Assembly (NCBI RefSeq): GCF_006438845.1
Contig: NZ_RCZJ01000010.1
Location: 1 to 64,000, forward strand
Reading direction: 5' to 3'
Length of the DNA: 64,000 nt
From: Variovorax ginsengisoli
GTDB taxonomy: Bacteria > Pseudomonadota > Gammaproteobacteria > Burkholderiales > Burkholderiaceae_C
In this document: positions 25,526 to 35,137 of the stretch, in pieces
How the letters are laid out: every line of letters starts with the position of its first letter
How positions within the stretch are numbered: position 1 is the stretch's first letter
Notes under the pieces: generated by a model
Seen by the model: the letters and a program-made list of their open reading frames with translations, nothing else
Told to the model about the DNA's origin: nothing
Database searches by the model: none
Translations under genes and position numbers: made by a program

Positions 25526-26718
25526 GGCGTCAACGTGGCCAACGCACGCTGGTGTGCACCGATCTTGCCGGCGAGCCACCATCCCAGGACGCCGAGCCCG
25601 CACCCGGCGACTGCGATCACGGTGGCCAGCGGGACGATGCGCGCGAGGGTTGACGCCAGCATCACCCCCACAGACTGCCCGATGAACAGGATGCACGCAA
25701 ACAAGGACACGGCCGTGCCCCTGAACGCGGGTGCCATCTGCGTGGCATGGACCTGCAAGGTGTTGTGCAACGCATAGAACCCCAGGCCGGCAAGGAAGCT
25801 GGCGAGAATGGTCCAGGCCCAGTGCGAGGCGATCGCCGCCGTGACGAACGCGACGGCCAGGCAGGCACCGCCGCCCATCGCCAGGCCGGTCTCGCCGAGG
25901 CGCGAGAGCATCGATCGGGCCGACCGGCTGTAGACCAGCCCACCGACGCCGTACATGGCCGTGATCGCACCGGCCGCGGAGGTCGAGAGGTCGTGCCGGA
26001 CATGCAGGAAGGTCGGGAGAAAGGCGATCACGCCGAACACCAGCGCGCCCTCGAGGAAGGCCGTGGCCAGGATCAACCGCGACCAGGGCGCCATCAGTAC
26101 CGCCGACAACCGAGCCCGCGCACCGACCTGTTGCGGCGCACTCGACGACCTGTCCCGGCGCGCCTGCGTGACCGCATGGACGCCTGCGGACAGGAAGGTG
26201 ATGGCCATGAGACCGAACGCCGCGCGCCAGCCGAGGGTCTCGGCCATCAGCCCGCCGAACCATTGCCCGCAGATCATTCCCAGCACGGTCGCGCCGAGGA
26301 ACCGCGCGAGCACCTCCTGCCGTTGGCCGTAGTCGACGTTGTCACCGACCCAGGCCATCGCCAGCGGGATGATGCCCGCCGCGGCGGCGCCCGAAACCGC
26401 GCGCCACGCGACCAGCGCGTCGAGCGTCGGTGCCATCGCGGCGCCCACGTTGCCGACGGTGCAAAGAAGCGTGGCCCAGCCGATGACCCGCAGCTTGCCG
26501 AACCGGTCCCCCAACGGACCGTAGAAGATCTGTAAAAGGCCATAGGCCAGCGCAAAGCCCGAGATGGCACCTGCCACCTGTTGGAGATTCGCCGAGAACT
26601 GGACGGCAAGGTGCGGCAGCATGGCATCGCAGAGGCGCAACGACGCCATGCTGCTGAAGGCACAGGCGCCGAGCATCAGCATGACGGGACGTCCAACCGG
26701 CAGGCCGTGCGCGTTCAT
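25522..26718 (-). CDS. MFS transporter
   Basis: A 398-residue protein with 12 hydrophobic segments. The cytosolic loop motif between helices 2 and 3 is FYGPLGDRFGKLRVI (G-x-x-x-D-R-x-G-[KR]), the standard MFS signature. The sequence QFSANLQQVAGAISGFALAY and the SGAAAAGIIPLAMAWVGD stretch resemble drug:H+ antiporter-1 and organic acid carriers. It overlaps the EamA gene by 4 bp and starts 12 bp after the end of the metallo-hydrolase gene. A second exporter in the same operon suggests that a toxic or membrane-active intermediate is moved. Confidence 0.87.
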   Translation of the reverse strand: MNAHGLPVGRPVMLMLGACAFSSMASLRLCDAMLPHLAVQFSANLQQVAGAISGFALAYGLLQIFYGPLGDRFGKLRVIGWATLLCTVGNVGAAMAPTLDALVAWRAVSGAAAAGIIPLAMAWVGDNVDYGQRQEVLARFLGATVLGMICGQWFGGLMAETLGWRAAFGLMAITFLSAGVHAVTQARRDRSSSAPQQVGARARLSAVLMAPWSRLILATAFLEGALVFGVIAFLPTFLHVRHDLSTSAAGAITAMYGVGGLVYSRSARSMLSRLGETGLAMGGGACLAVAFVTAAIASHWAWTILASFLAGLGFYALHNTLQVHATQMAPAFRGTAVSLFACILFIGQSVGVMLASTLARIVPLATVIAVAGCGLGVLGWWLAGKIGAHQRALATLTP

Positions 26719-26730
26719 GCGTCGCAGGGC

Positions 26731-27693
26731 TTACTGCCCCTCGAGGGTCTTCCACATCTCGACGTCGCGCTCCGCCGTCCAGATGCGGGGGTCGGCGTGG
26801 CCCGTGGCTTCGTCGTAGCAGCGTGTCACGTCGAACGGCATGCAATGGTCGAAGATGACCCAGTGCCCGTACTTCGGCTTCATCGCGGCGAAGGTGTCCT
26901 TGTAGACGGCGTTCAGGTCCTTGCCGGCGGCGACACCCTTCTGCACGTTGGCGTACACGTCCGCGATGAAGTCGCGGGTCTCGCTCAGGCCCTTGCTGAC
27001 TTCCTCGGGGGTCGTCAGAGCAGCACCGCGGCCGGGCACCAGTGCCTTCGGCTGAAGGGCGGCGAGATTGTCGAGCGTCTGCGGCCAATCCTTGAAGTAC
27101 GCGTCGCCGGCATACGGCGTCGCGCCGAACTCCACGAGGTCGCCGCTGAGCAACGCGCGCTCCTGCGGAAGCCAGACGATGGTGTCGCCCTTCGTATGCC
27201 CGCGACCCACCTGCAGCAACTGCACTTCGAGCTTGCCGAGCCACAGCGTCATCTTGCCGGTGAAGGTCATCGTCGGCCACGTCATGCCCGGCGGCACGCT
27301 CTCGACGTTCTGGAACAGGCGCGGAAAGCGGCCGATCTCGCTGGCCTTGTCCTGTTCACCGCGCTCGACGATGAGGTCGTAGGTGTCCTGGCTGGCCAGG
27401 ATGTGCTGCGGCTGGTAGGCGCTCGCGCCCAGCACGCGCACGGCGTGGTAGTGGGTGAGCACGACGTACTTGATGGGCTTGTCGGTCACCTCGCGGATCC
27501 GACGAATGACATCGGCGGCCATCGCCGGCGTGGCTTGGGTGTCGGCCACCAGCACCGCGTCGTCGCCGATGATGATGCCGGTGTTCGGGTCGCCCTCTGC
27601 CGTGTAGGCCCAGGCATGTTCGGAGATCTGGCTGAACGTGACCTTCTTTTCTTCGAGGTCGGCTTGGGAGGCGAATTTCTTGGTTGCAGTCAT
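26731..27693 (-). CDS. Metallo-beta-lactamase-fold protein with altered metal site
   Basis: A 320-residue MBL-fold protein. The usual HxHxDH motif reads HYHAVR (81-86): His81 and His83 remain but the Asp and third His are Val85 and Arg86. His166 (GRGHTKGD) and Asp185 (SGDLVEF) are kept. The last ligand, normally in PGHG, is Arg222 in VPGRGAAL. Thus the Zn1 ligands are present and all three residues specific to the second metal are replaced. GAGGA precedes ATG 27693; there is no signal peptide. It is probably a one-metal hydrolase or a protein with another role, encoded in an operon for cyclic or ketone substrates. Confidence 0.85.
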   Translation of the reverse strand: MTATKKFASQADLEEKKVTFSQISEHAWAYTAEGDPNTGIIIGDDAVLVADTQATPAMAADVIRRIREVTDKPIKYVVLTHYHAVRVLGASAYQPQHILASQDTYDLIVERGEQDKASEIGRFPRLFQNVESVPPGMTWPTMTFTGKMTLWLGKLEVQLLQVGRGHTKGDTIVWLPQERALLSGDLVEFGATPYAGDAYFKDWPQTLDNLAALQPKALVPGRGAALTTPEEVSKGLSETRDFIADVYANVQKGVAAGKDLNAVYKDTFAAMKPKYGHWVIFDHCMPFDVTRCYDEATGHADPRIWTAERDVEMWKTLEGQ

Positions 27694-27722
27694 GGGGTCC
27701 TCTTCGATGGGTTGGGGAGAGA

Positions 27723-28433
<711 letters not shown>

Positions 28434-28443
28434 TCGCGTCTCC

Positions 28444-30210
28444 TCAGGCCGTGGCCGCTTCTTCGTCGTCCACGCCGAGGTAGGCCTCGATCACGCGCGG
28501 ATTCGACTGGACTTCGGCCGGCTTTCCTTCGGCGATCTTGATGCCGTAGTCGAGCACGATCACGTGGTCCGACACGGACATCACGAGGTCCATGTGGTGC
28601 TCGACCATCAGGATGCTGACGCCGCATTTGCCGATCTTCACGAGGAGCTGACCGAGCTCGGCCGTCTCCTGCGGGTTCAGGCCTGCGGCGGGTTCGTCGA
28701 GCAGCAGGAGTTCGGGCTCCGTGGCCAACGCACGCGCCAGTTCGACCCGGCGCTGAAGGCCGTACGGCAGGCTTCCGGCAGGCTGGTGCGCAAGATGGAG
28801 CAGGTCGACCAGCTCGAGCATCTGGAGCGCGCGCTTGCGCGTGGCCGCCTCTTCCCGTCGCGCGGTGGGCCACGCCGACAGCGAGGAGAGGAAGCCGTTC
28901 GTCATGCGGCTGTGACGGCCCAGCATCACGTTGTCGAGCACCGAGAGATCCGCGAAGAGCCGCAGGTTCTGGAACGTGCGCCCCACGCCCATGCAGCAGA
29001 TCTCGTGGGGGGGCTTGCCCACCGTCTCCTCGCCTTTGAACCGGATCGAACCCTCGCTCGGATCGATCAGGCCGGTCAGCATGTTGATCATGGTGCTCTT
29101 GCCGGCGCCGTTCGGTCCGATCAGCGCGTGGATGTGGCCGCGCTGCAGGCGGAAGGACACGTCCTGGGCCGGCTTCACGCCGCCGAAGCGCTTCGTCACG
29201 TTCTGCACGACGAGCAGGTCGCCGGTGCCCTGCGAGCCGATGCGCTCGGGCACATCGCCGGTCGACGCAGGCGCGGCGCCGGGCTTGTGAAAGCGCTTCG
29301 AGAAGAGCCCGACGACGCCGCCCGGCATGAAGTACAGCGCGAACAGCAGCAAAAAGCCGTAGAGGAAATGCTGGGCCGATGGCCAGCGCGCCAGGAACGC
29401 ATCGATCACCGTCAGCACGACAGTGCCCACCAGCGGTCCATACATCGAGCCGGCGCCGCCGAACAGCACCAGGAGCAGGATGAAGATCGACAGATGGAAC
29501 GTGATGAAGTCCGAATTGATGTACTGGTTCTGCTGCGCGACCAGCGAACCGGCGATGCCGCACGTCACCGCAGCGACGACGAAGGCAATGACCTTGGCGC
29601 GGTACACACGGACGCCGACGGACGAGGACGCGATCTCGTCGGCCTGCAGCGACAGCAACGCACGGCCGAAGCGGCCGTTGAGCAGATTGCGCAGCAGCAG
29701 ATGCGTGACCCCGCAGAGCACGATGCCGAACCACACCCACTGCGCCGAGCTGAGCGGCTGGCCGTCCCAGGTCAGCGGCTTGATGCCGTAGATGCCCTGC
29801 GCGCCGCCGAAAACATCGGTCCATTCACCGACCAGCTTCTCCACGACGATGCCGAAGGCCAGCGTCACCATGGCGAGGTACGGACCCTTGACCCGCAGGG
29901 ACGGCAATGCGATCAGCACGCCGCAGACGCCGGAGATCGCCGCCGCAGCGACGAGCGCCAGCCAGGGATTCATTTCCGTTCGGGTCGTGAGCAGCGCGAC
30001 GGCATAGGCGCCAGCCGCGAACAGGCCGGCCTGGCCCAATGACTTCTGGCCCGCATACCCGACAAGCACGTTCATGCCGGCCGCGCAGAGGTAGTACACG
30101 CACATCATGAACACGATGCGCAGGTAGTAGTCGTTGCCGAGAAGCGAGGTCAGACCGATCAGCCCTGCCACCACGATCAGCACGCCCAGCGGGTGTGGGA
30201 CCTTCTTCAT
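28444..30210 (-). CDS. Fused LivM permease and LivG ATPase
   Basis: A 588-residue protein joining two subunits of a Liv-type importer. Residues 1-310 form a LivM permease with about ten helices (for example YYLCAAGMNVLVGYAGQKSL and FILLLVLFGGAGSMYGPLVG). Residues about 345-585 form a LivG ATPase with Walker A GPNGAGKSTMINML, signature LPYGLQRRVELARAL and Walker B LLLLDEPAAGLNP. A polar linker (HKPGAAPASTGDVPERIGSQ) joins them. The start overlaps the livH stop by 4 bp. Such fusions occur in several beta- and alphaproteobacterial catabolic clusters. Confidence 0.92.
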   Translation of the reverse strand: MKKVPHPLGVLIVVAGLIGLTSLLGNDYYLRIVFMMCVYYLCAAGMNVLVGYAGQKSLGQAGLFAAGAYAVALLTTRTEMNPWLALVAAAAISGVCGVLIALPSLRVKGPYLAMVTLAFGIVVEKLVGEWTDVFGGAQGIYGIKPLTWDGQPLSSAQWVWFGIVLCGVTHLLLRNLLNGRFGRALLSLQADEIASSSVGVRVYRAKVIAFVVAAVTCGIAGSLVAQQNQYINSDFITFHLSIFILLLVLFGGAGSMYGPLVGTVVLTVIDAFLARWPSAQHFLYGFLLLFALYFMPGGVVGLFSKRFHKPGAAPASTGDVPERIGSQGTGDLLVVQNVTKRFGGVKPAQDVSFRLQRGHIHALIGPNGAGKSTMINMLTGLIDPSEGSIRFKGEETVGKPPHEICCMGVGRTFQNLRLFADLSVLDNVMLGRHSRMTNGFLSSLSAWPTARREEAATRKRALQMLELVDLLHLAHQPAGSLPYGLQRRVELARALATEPELLLLDEPAAGLNPQETAELGQLLVKIGKCGVSILMVEHHMDLVMSVSDHVIVLDYGIKIAEGKPAEVQSNPRVIEAYLGVDDEEAATA

Positions 30211-31130
30211 ACCTTCTCCACCATGGGCTTCCCGAAGAGACCGGTGGGGCGGAACGCAAGCACCAGGATCACCAGGCCGAAGACTGCGACTTCACGCCAC
30301 TGCGCCTGCCAGAGATTGACCATCGATTCGAAGACGCCGAGGACGAAGCCGCCGATGACGCAGCCGCGCGGGTTGCTCAGCCCGCCGATCATGGCGCCGG
30401 AGAAACCCTTGAGCCCCACCGTCAGGCCCATGAACAGCGACGCCTGGGCGATCGGTGCCAGCAGAAATCCCGAGAGGCCGGCCAGCGCGGAGCTGACCAC
30501 GAAGGCGCCGATCATCACTGCGTTGGTGTTGATGCCCATCAGGCTGGCCACGTTGCCGTTGGCCGCGACGGCGCGCATCGCCTTGCCGACCATCGTGCGG
30601 TTCATGACCCAGTCGAAGCCGATCATGACCACCACCGCGACGCCGAGCGTCATCAATTCCTGCGGCCGCACGCCGACGCCAGCGAAACGGATCACGGCAT
30701 CGCCCACCGGCCCCGGCACCACCACCGGCTTGGGCCCCCACACCGCGAGTCCGATGCTCTGCAGGATGACGCCGAAGCCGAGCGTACTCATGACCCACGC
30801 CATGCCCGGGCGGCCGGCGAATGGCCGCACCCCGATCACGTACAGCAGCCAGCCGAGCAAGCCCATGACGCCCAGTGCGGCGGCCAGCGCCATCAGTTGC
30901 GCGCCGGCCGAAGGCAGTGCCTCGCCGAAGGTGGTGGATGTGACGGGAAGGCCCAGCATCAGAAAGAGCGCGCTCATTCCGATGAAGGCACCGGCCGAGA
31001 CGAACTCCCCGTGGGAGAAATTGAGCGTCTTCGTCGTCGTGAAGGTGATGCTGAACCCCAACGCGACCAACGCGTACGCTCCCCCGACGGCGAGTCCGCT
31101 GAGGATCGCCTGCATGATGGCTTCGGCCAT
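30207..31130 (-). CDS. livH: Branched-chain-type ABC importer permease LivH
   Basis: A 307-residue inner-membrane permease with eight or nine helices. The N-terminus AILSGLAVGGAYALVALGFS, the block LNFSHGEFVSAGAFIGM and the C-terminal GLKGFSGAMIGGLSNPRGCV are LivH signatures, including the EAA-like loop. It forms the membrane channel with LivM. The gene is 54 bp after the receptor gene and overlaps the LivMG start. Confidence 0.92.
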   Translation of the reverse strand: MAEAIMQAILSGLAVGGAYALVALGFSITFTTTKTLNFSHGEFVSAGAFIGMSALFLMLGLPVTSTTFGEALPSAGAQLMALAAALGVMGLLGWLLYVIGVRPFAGRPGMAWVMSTLGFGVILQSIGLAVWGPKPVVVPGPVGDAVIRFAGVGVRPQELMTLGVAVVVMIGFDWVMNRTMVGKAMRAVAANGNVASLMGINTNAVMIGAFVVSSALAGLSGFLLAPIAQASLFMGLTVGLKGFSGAMIGGLSNPRGCVIGGFVLGVFESMVNLWQAQWREVAVFGLVILVLAFRPTGLFGKPMVEKV

Positions 31131-31184
31131 GGTGTGTCTCCGCTGTCGCGCCGCCCACCGCTGCGGGTCGGCGCCAATCTGAAC

Positions 31185-32384
31185 TTACTGCTTGAAGTCG
31201 GCTGCGCCGAAGGATTCGATCAGGGCGTCGGAGTAAGGCAGCAGCTTGCCGTCCTTCCACTTGATCCAGACCAGGTCCTTGGCCGTCAATGCCTCATGGT
31301 TGGTCTTGCTGAAGGGCTTGTTGTATGTCTTGAGCACACCCTGGACCGGTGCGCCGAGGTCTTCCAGCGCCGTACGCACGGCCGACCCTTCGGTCGTCTT
31401 CGCCTGTTTCACGGCTTCCGCGTACAGCAACACCGAGTCGTAGCCGTGCAGCGCGAACGAGAACGAGCCCGGCGCCTTCAACTTCGTGCCGATGCGATCG
31501 AACAGCTTCTGCTGCGCGGGCGTGCGCGTTTCGCTCACGGTGCGCATGAACAGCGGCTTCTCGGCCAAGGCCTTGCCGGCCGCATCGTAGAAAGTGATGT
31601 TGTCCGCAGCCCAGGACGTGAGCATGAGCGGGAAGTAGTTCGTCTTCTCCATGCTGCGAACGAGTTGCGCGATCGGCGTGCCCTGCGCCCACACCACGAT
31701 GGTGTCGACCTTGGCCGCCTTCATCTTGTTGAGCTGCGACGTCATGTCGGTGTCGCCGACGCCGAAGCGCTCGGTCGCCGCGGGCTTGATGCCTTGCACC
31801 TCGGCGATCTCCTGCATGTCCTTCAGCCCGCCCTGGCCGTAGCCGGTGGTTTCCGCCATCAGGCCGATCACCTTCGAGTTGGCCGCGTTCTTCTTCACGT
31901 AGGCCATCAGCGCTGCGACCTGTTCGCGGTCCACCATCGACACGCGGAACATGTAGTTGTCGGCGCCCGGGCTCATCGGCTTGGTGATGTCCGTGCCCGA
32001 GCCGACGTTGCCGAGCACGGGAATCTTCTTCTGGTTGGCGATGTGCTTCCAAGCCATCGCGTTGCCCGAATTCGTGGGACCGAACACCGCGCTGACCTTT
32101 TCGTTGTCGATCAGGTCGCTCATGTTCTGGATCGACTTCGGCGGGGCGGACGTGTCGTCCCGCGTCACGAGCGCGAGCTTGCGCCCGAGCACGCCGCCGC
32201 CGGCATTGATGTCCGCGATGGCGGCCTCCATGCCGAGCACCGCGGCCTGCCCACTTTGTGCCGAGGGCGAGGCGGAAAGGTCGCCGTTGTAGCCCACCTT
32301 GATGTCCTGCGCCGAGGCGCCGACAGGGCTGGCGGCGAAGGCTGCGGCCGTGAGAAGTGCTGCGTACAGACGAGTCAGTTTCAT
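31185..32384 (-). CDS. Liv-type periplasmic substrate-binding protein
   Basis: A 399-residue type I binding protein. A Sec signal peptide (KLTRLYAALLTAAAFAASPV ending ASA-QD) precedes the mature start DIKVGYNGDLSASPS. INAGGGVLGRKLALVTRDDT and AVFGPTNSGNAMAWKHIANQ are family blocks. The start at 32384 has GGAG at good distance; an upstream ATG would put 13 residues before the signal peptide. It delivers the ligand to LivH-LivMG-LivF. The ligand is probably the operon's growth substrate, perhaps an aromatic or alicyclic acid. Confidence 0.9.
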   Translation of the reverse strand: MKLTRLYAALLTAAAFAASPVGASAQDIKVGYNGDLSASPSAQSGQAAVLGMEAAIADINAGGGVLGRKLALVTRDDTSAPPKSIQNMSDLIDNEKVSAVFGPTNSGNAMAWKHIANQKKIPVLGNVGSGTDITKPMSPGADNYMFRVSMVDREQVAALMAYVKKNAANSKVIGLMAETTGYGQGGLKDMQEIAEVQGIKPAATERFGVGDTDMTSQLNKMKAAKVDTIVVWAQGTPIAQLVRSMEKTNYFPLMLTSWAADNITFYDAAGKALAEKPLFMRTVSETRTPAQQKLFDRIGTKLKAPGSFSFALHGYDSVLLYAEAVKQAKTTEGSAVRTALEDLGAPVQGVLKTYNKPFSKTNHEALTAKDLVWIKWKDGKLLPYSDALIESFGAADFKQ

Positions 32385-32444
32385 GGTTTTGTCTCCTGGA
32401 AAAATCGAGTCTTGTCGGGGCAATGCCGTGCCCTCTTCGGTTTC

Positions 32445-33221
32445 TTACACGGCGAGAAACCCGCCGTCGACGGCCAGCGTGATGCCGGTCACGTAGCGCG
32501 ACATGTCGGAGGCGAGAAAGATGACCGGGCCGACGAGGTCTTCCGTCTCGCCCACGCGCCCCATCGGGATACGGGACATGAACGATTCCAGCCGCGTCGG
32601 GTCTTCTCGTGTGGCCGCCGTCATCGGCGTCGCGATGACGCCGGGCGCCAACGCGTTGACGCGCACGCCCGCCGGCGCAAGCTCTTGAGCAAGAGACTGC
32701 GTCAGCATCTTGATGGCGCCCTTGCTGGGTGCGTAGCCAAGGCTCGCGGCCTGGCCGGCGTAGGCCGCGATCGATGCGATGTTGATCACGCTGCCCTTCT
32801 TCGACTTGATGGCCGGCAGCCAGGCATGGGTGACGTTGAAGGTGCCGTGCACGTTCACGTCGATCGTCTTCCTCCAGTTGGCTGGCGCGTTGGGCGAGGC
32901 CATGGTCTCGCGAATGATGATGCCCGCGTTGTTCACCAAAAGGTCCACCTCCCCGACCTCCTGCCCGACGCGCGCGGCGAGCGCCTGACAGGCGTCCGCC
33001 GACGTCACGTCCAGGACGAACGCCCACGCCTCGCCGCCCTCTTCACGGATCGCTCTTGCCGTCTCTTCGACAGTGGCTGCGTTGACGTCCGTCACGATCA
33101 CGCGCGCACCCGCTTGTGCCAGCCCGAGTGCGAGCGTGCGGCCGTTGCCCTGACCGGCGCCGGTGACCAGCGCGAGACGGCCGACGAGAAGTCGCGGTGC
33201 GATGTTCGGGGAAATTGCCAT
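32445..33221 (-). CDS. SDR-family dehydrogenase
   Basis: A 258-residue classical short-chain dehydrogenase. The nucleotide site is TGAGQGNGRTLA (about 20-31), the NNAG motif is present (NNAGIII), and the catalytic set is Asn, Ser (IASIAAY), and Y-x-x-x-K in YAPSK. TD at the end of beta-2 (VIVTDVN) suggests NAD(H) preference. AAGGAG precedes ATG 33221. It lies between the flavoprotein dehydrogenase and the transporter genes, so an alcohol/ketone step on the pathway substrate is likely. Confidence 0.9.
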   Translation of the reverse strand: MAISPNIAPRLLVGRLALVTGAGQGNGRTLALGLAQAGARVIVTDVNAATVEETARAIREEGGEAWAFVLDVTSADACQALAARVGQEVGEVDLLVNNAGIIIRETMASPNAPANWRKTIDVNVHGTFNVTHAWLPAIKSKKGSVINIASIAAYAGQAASLGYAPSKGAIKMLTQSLAQELAPAGVRVNALAPGVIATPMTAATREDPTRLESFMSRIPMGRVGETEDLVGPVIFLASDMSRYVTGITLAVDGGFLAV

Positions 33222-33250
33222 GCTGTCTCCTTGGATGGATGCGAGGGCGC

Positions 33251-35017
33251 TCACAGGCGCTGCTGGACTGCCACGGGTTCGCGGCGTTCGATGGCCACCT
33301 TGACCTCGGCGTTCGCCTCTCTCGGCGGCTGCGCCAGCGCCATCCCGGCGACGTAGCCGAAGGTCAGTGCCGGGCCCAGCGTGATGCCGGCACCGGGGTA
33401 GTTGCCGCCCATGACGCTGGCCGCGTCGTTGCCGACCGCGAACAGCCCCTTGATCGGCTGGCCTGCGGAATTGAGGACGCGCGTGTGTTCGTCGGTCACC
33501 AGCCCTGCGAAGGTTCCGATGTCGCCGACAACCAGCTTGATGGCGTAGAAGGGTCCGGCCTCCAGCGGGGCGAGACACGGGTTGGGCTGAACGAGCGCGT
33601 CGCCCTGGTACCGGTTGTAGGCCTTGCTGCCTTTGCCGAAATCCGGGTCCTCGCCCTTCGCCGCCGCCTGATTGAAATCGCGAACGGTCGTCTCCAACAC
33701 GGCAGGCGGTACCCCGATCGCCTTCGCCAATTCCCCCACCGAGGCCCCGCGCTTGAGGTAGCCGCTGCGCAGGTGTCTGCCGATCGGCAGCGGCGACGGT
33801 GCCACGCAACCGAGGCCGTAGTTCCGCAAGGCCTTGTGGTCGCAGACGAGCCATGCCGAAACCTCAGGTTCGCCGGCACAGGCGGCGACCATCGACTGCA
33901 CGAAGTCGTGGTACGAGTTGCCCTCGTTCGCGAAGCGCTTTCCCTTGGCGGTGACGGCGATCACGCCGGGCTTCGCCCGGTCGATGAAGTGCGGCATGAC
34001 GCCCTTGGAGCCGTCCTTGCGCGTGGTGACCGATGTGGGCACCCAGGCGGCCGCATGGGGGATGGTTCCGTCGACACGTCCGCCCACGGCCTCCGCCAGG
34101 CGCAGTCCGTCGCCTGTGTTGGTCTCGGGAGACGGCGAGAAATGCTCTTTGCCGGTCGGCGCGTGAGGAAAGAGCTGCTTTCGGCGCTCGACGTCGAAAG
34201 GAAAGCCGCCGCACGCCAAGACGACACCACGCGCCGCGTTGACGCGCACCGACTTGCCTTCGTGTTGGACCAGCGCGCCCGACACGCCGTCGTATTCGAC
34301 GACCAGCTTCTTCACGGGCGAAGAGAGCCAGACCGGGATGTCCAGGTCCATCCCCGCCTTCGCCAGCCGCCCGGCCAGCGCGTTGCCGTTCGTCAGCGTC
34401 ATGCCGCGGCCGTTCCGGATGACGTCGATGAAGTGCTTGGTGAGCCGCTTGGTCACATAGACGAACGACGTCGGCGACTTGAAGGCACGCATGAAGTGCT
34501 TGATCTCGGGTCCTGAGCCCAACATCATTCCGAACACCGTGAGTTCGGGCAGCGGAGGGGCCAATTGCTTGATGCGCTTGCCCAATTGGTGGCCGTCGAA
34601 CGGCCTCGTCACCATCGATCGGCCGCCCGGCTGACCGCCGGTGGCTTCGGCGTGGTAATCCGGGAACACCGCCGGCATGTCGAACTGCACGCAGGTGTTC
34701 TTCGTGAAAAAGTCGATGGCCTTCGGGCCGTTCTCGAGAAACGCATCGATGCGCTTCTCGTCGAAGTGCGTCGTCGCCTCGTGCCGCAGGTAATCCTTGG
34801 CAGCGCCGGGCGGCTCGGTGATGCCTTGCTCCGTCGCGAGCCGGGTTCCGGGAATCCAGAGCCAGCCGCCGGAGCGTGCCGTCGTCCCGCCGAACCGCGC
34901 TTCCTTCTCGACGACCAGCACCTTCAGACCCTGCGACGCCGCAGTGACCGCCGTCGCCATGCCCGATGCACCCGTGCCGATCACGAGCACATCCACGTTC
35001 ATCACTTCCTGTTCCAT
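33251..35017 (-). CDS. FAD-dependent dehydrogenase, 3-ketosteroid delta-1-dehydrogenase-like
   Basis: A 588-residue flavoprotein. FAD is bound by VLVIGTGASGMATAVTA (Rossmann GxGxxG, 11-16) with VVEKEARFGGTTARSGG. The C-terminal NYPGAGITLGPALTFGYVAG block, with Tyr and Gly positioned as in KstD active sites, and VVGDIGTFAGLVTDEHTRVL fit the KstD/fumarate-reductase flavoprotein class. It would desaturate a ketone ring or similar substrate. AGGAG precedes ATG 35017. It is the first gene of the minus-strand operon, divergent from the IclR gene. A steroid substrate is not implied: no ring-cleavage genes follow. Confidence 0.88.
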   Translation of the reverse strand: MEQEVMNVDVLVIGTGASGMATAVTAASQGLKVLVVEKEARFGGTTARSGGWLWIPGTRLATEQGITEPPGAAKDYLRHEATTHFDEKRIDAFLENGPKAIDFFTKNTCVQFDMPAVFPDYHAEATGGQPGGRSMVTRPFDGHQLGKRIKQLAPPLPELTVFGMMLGSGPEIKHFMRAFKSPTSFVYVTKRLTKHFIDVIRNGRGMTLTNGNALAGRLAKAGMDLDIPVWLSSPVKKLVVEYDGVSGALVQHEGKSVRVNAARGVVLACGGFPFDVERRKQLFPHAPTGKEHFSPSPETNTGDGLRLAEAVGGRVDGTIPHAAAWVPTSVTTRKDGSKGVMPHFIDRAKPGVIAVTAKGKRFANEGNSYHDFVQSMVAACAGEPEVSAWLVCDHKALRNYGLGCVAPSPLPIGRHLRSGYLKRGASVGELAKAIGVPPAVLETTVRDFNQAAAKGEDPDFGKGSKAYNRYQGDALVQPNPCLAPLEAGPFYAIKLVVGDIGTFAGLVTDEHTRVLNSAGQPIKGLFAVGNDAASVMGGNYPGAGITLGPALTFGYVAGMALAQPPREANAEVKVAIERREPVAVQQRL

Positions 35018-35052
35018 CGACTGTCTCCTGAGCTTATGGCCGAAGTATAGAA

Positions 35053-35117
35053 ACCATTCGATCATTGTCAATGGGTTCGTCATTATCAGATGGTACGATT
35101 CAAGCAGACACATCTGA
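35053..35117. promoter_or_regulatory. Candidate IclR operator region
   Basis: The 120-bp divergent region is less GC-rich than its neighbours and holds overlapping repeats. An 8-of-10 inverted pair ACCATTCGAT (35053-35062) / ATCAGATGGT (35085-35094), a perfect 7-bp pair TCAGATG (35086-35092) / CATCTGA (35111-35117), and two similar direct elements TCGATCATTGTCA and TCGTCATTATCA are present. IclR proteins often bind such sites between their own gene and the target operon. The exact site is inference. Confidence 0.5.
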
Positions 35118-35137
35118 AATGGTCAGGGTAAACCCGC

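Noticed and set aside
33251..35017. Idea of a steroid degradation cluster from the KstD-like protein
   Set aside because: No HsaC, KshA/B, Mce or other steroid-ring genes are near; the protein class also acts on other ketones, so a steroid substrate is not claimed.
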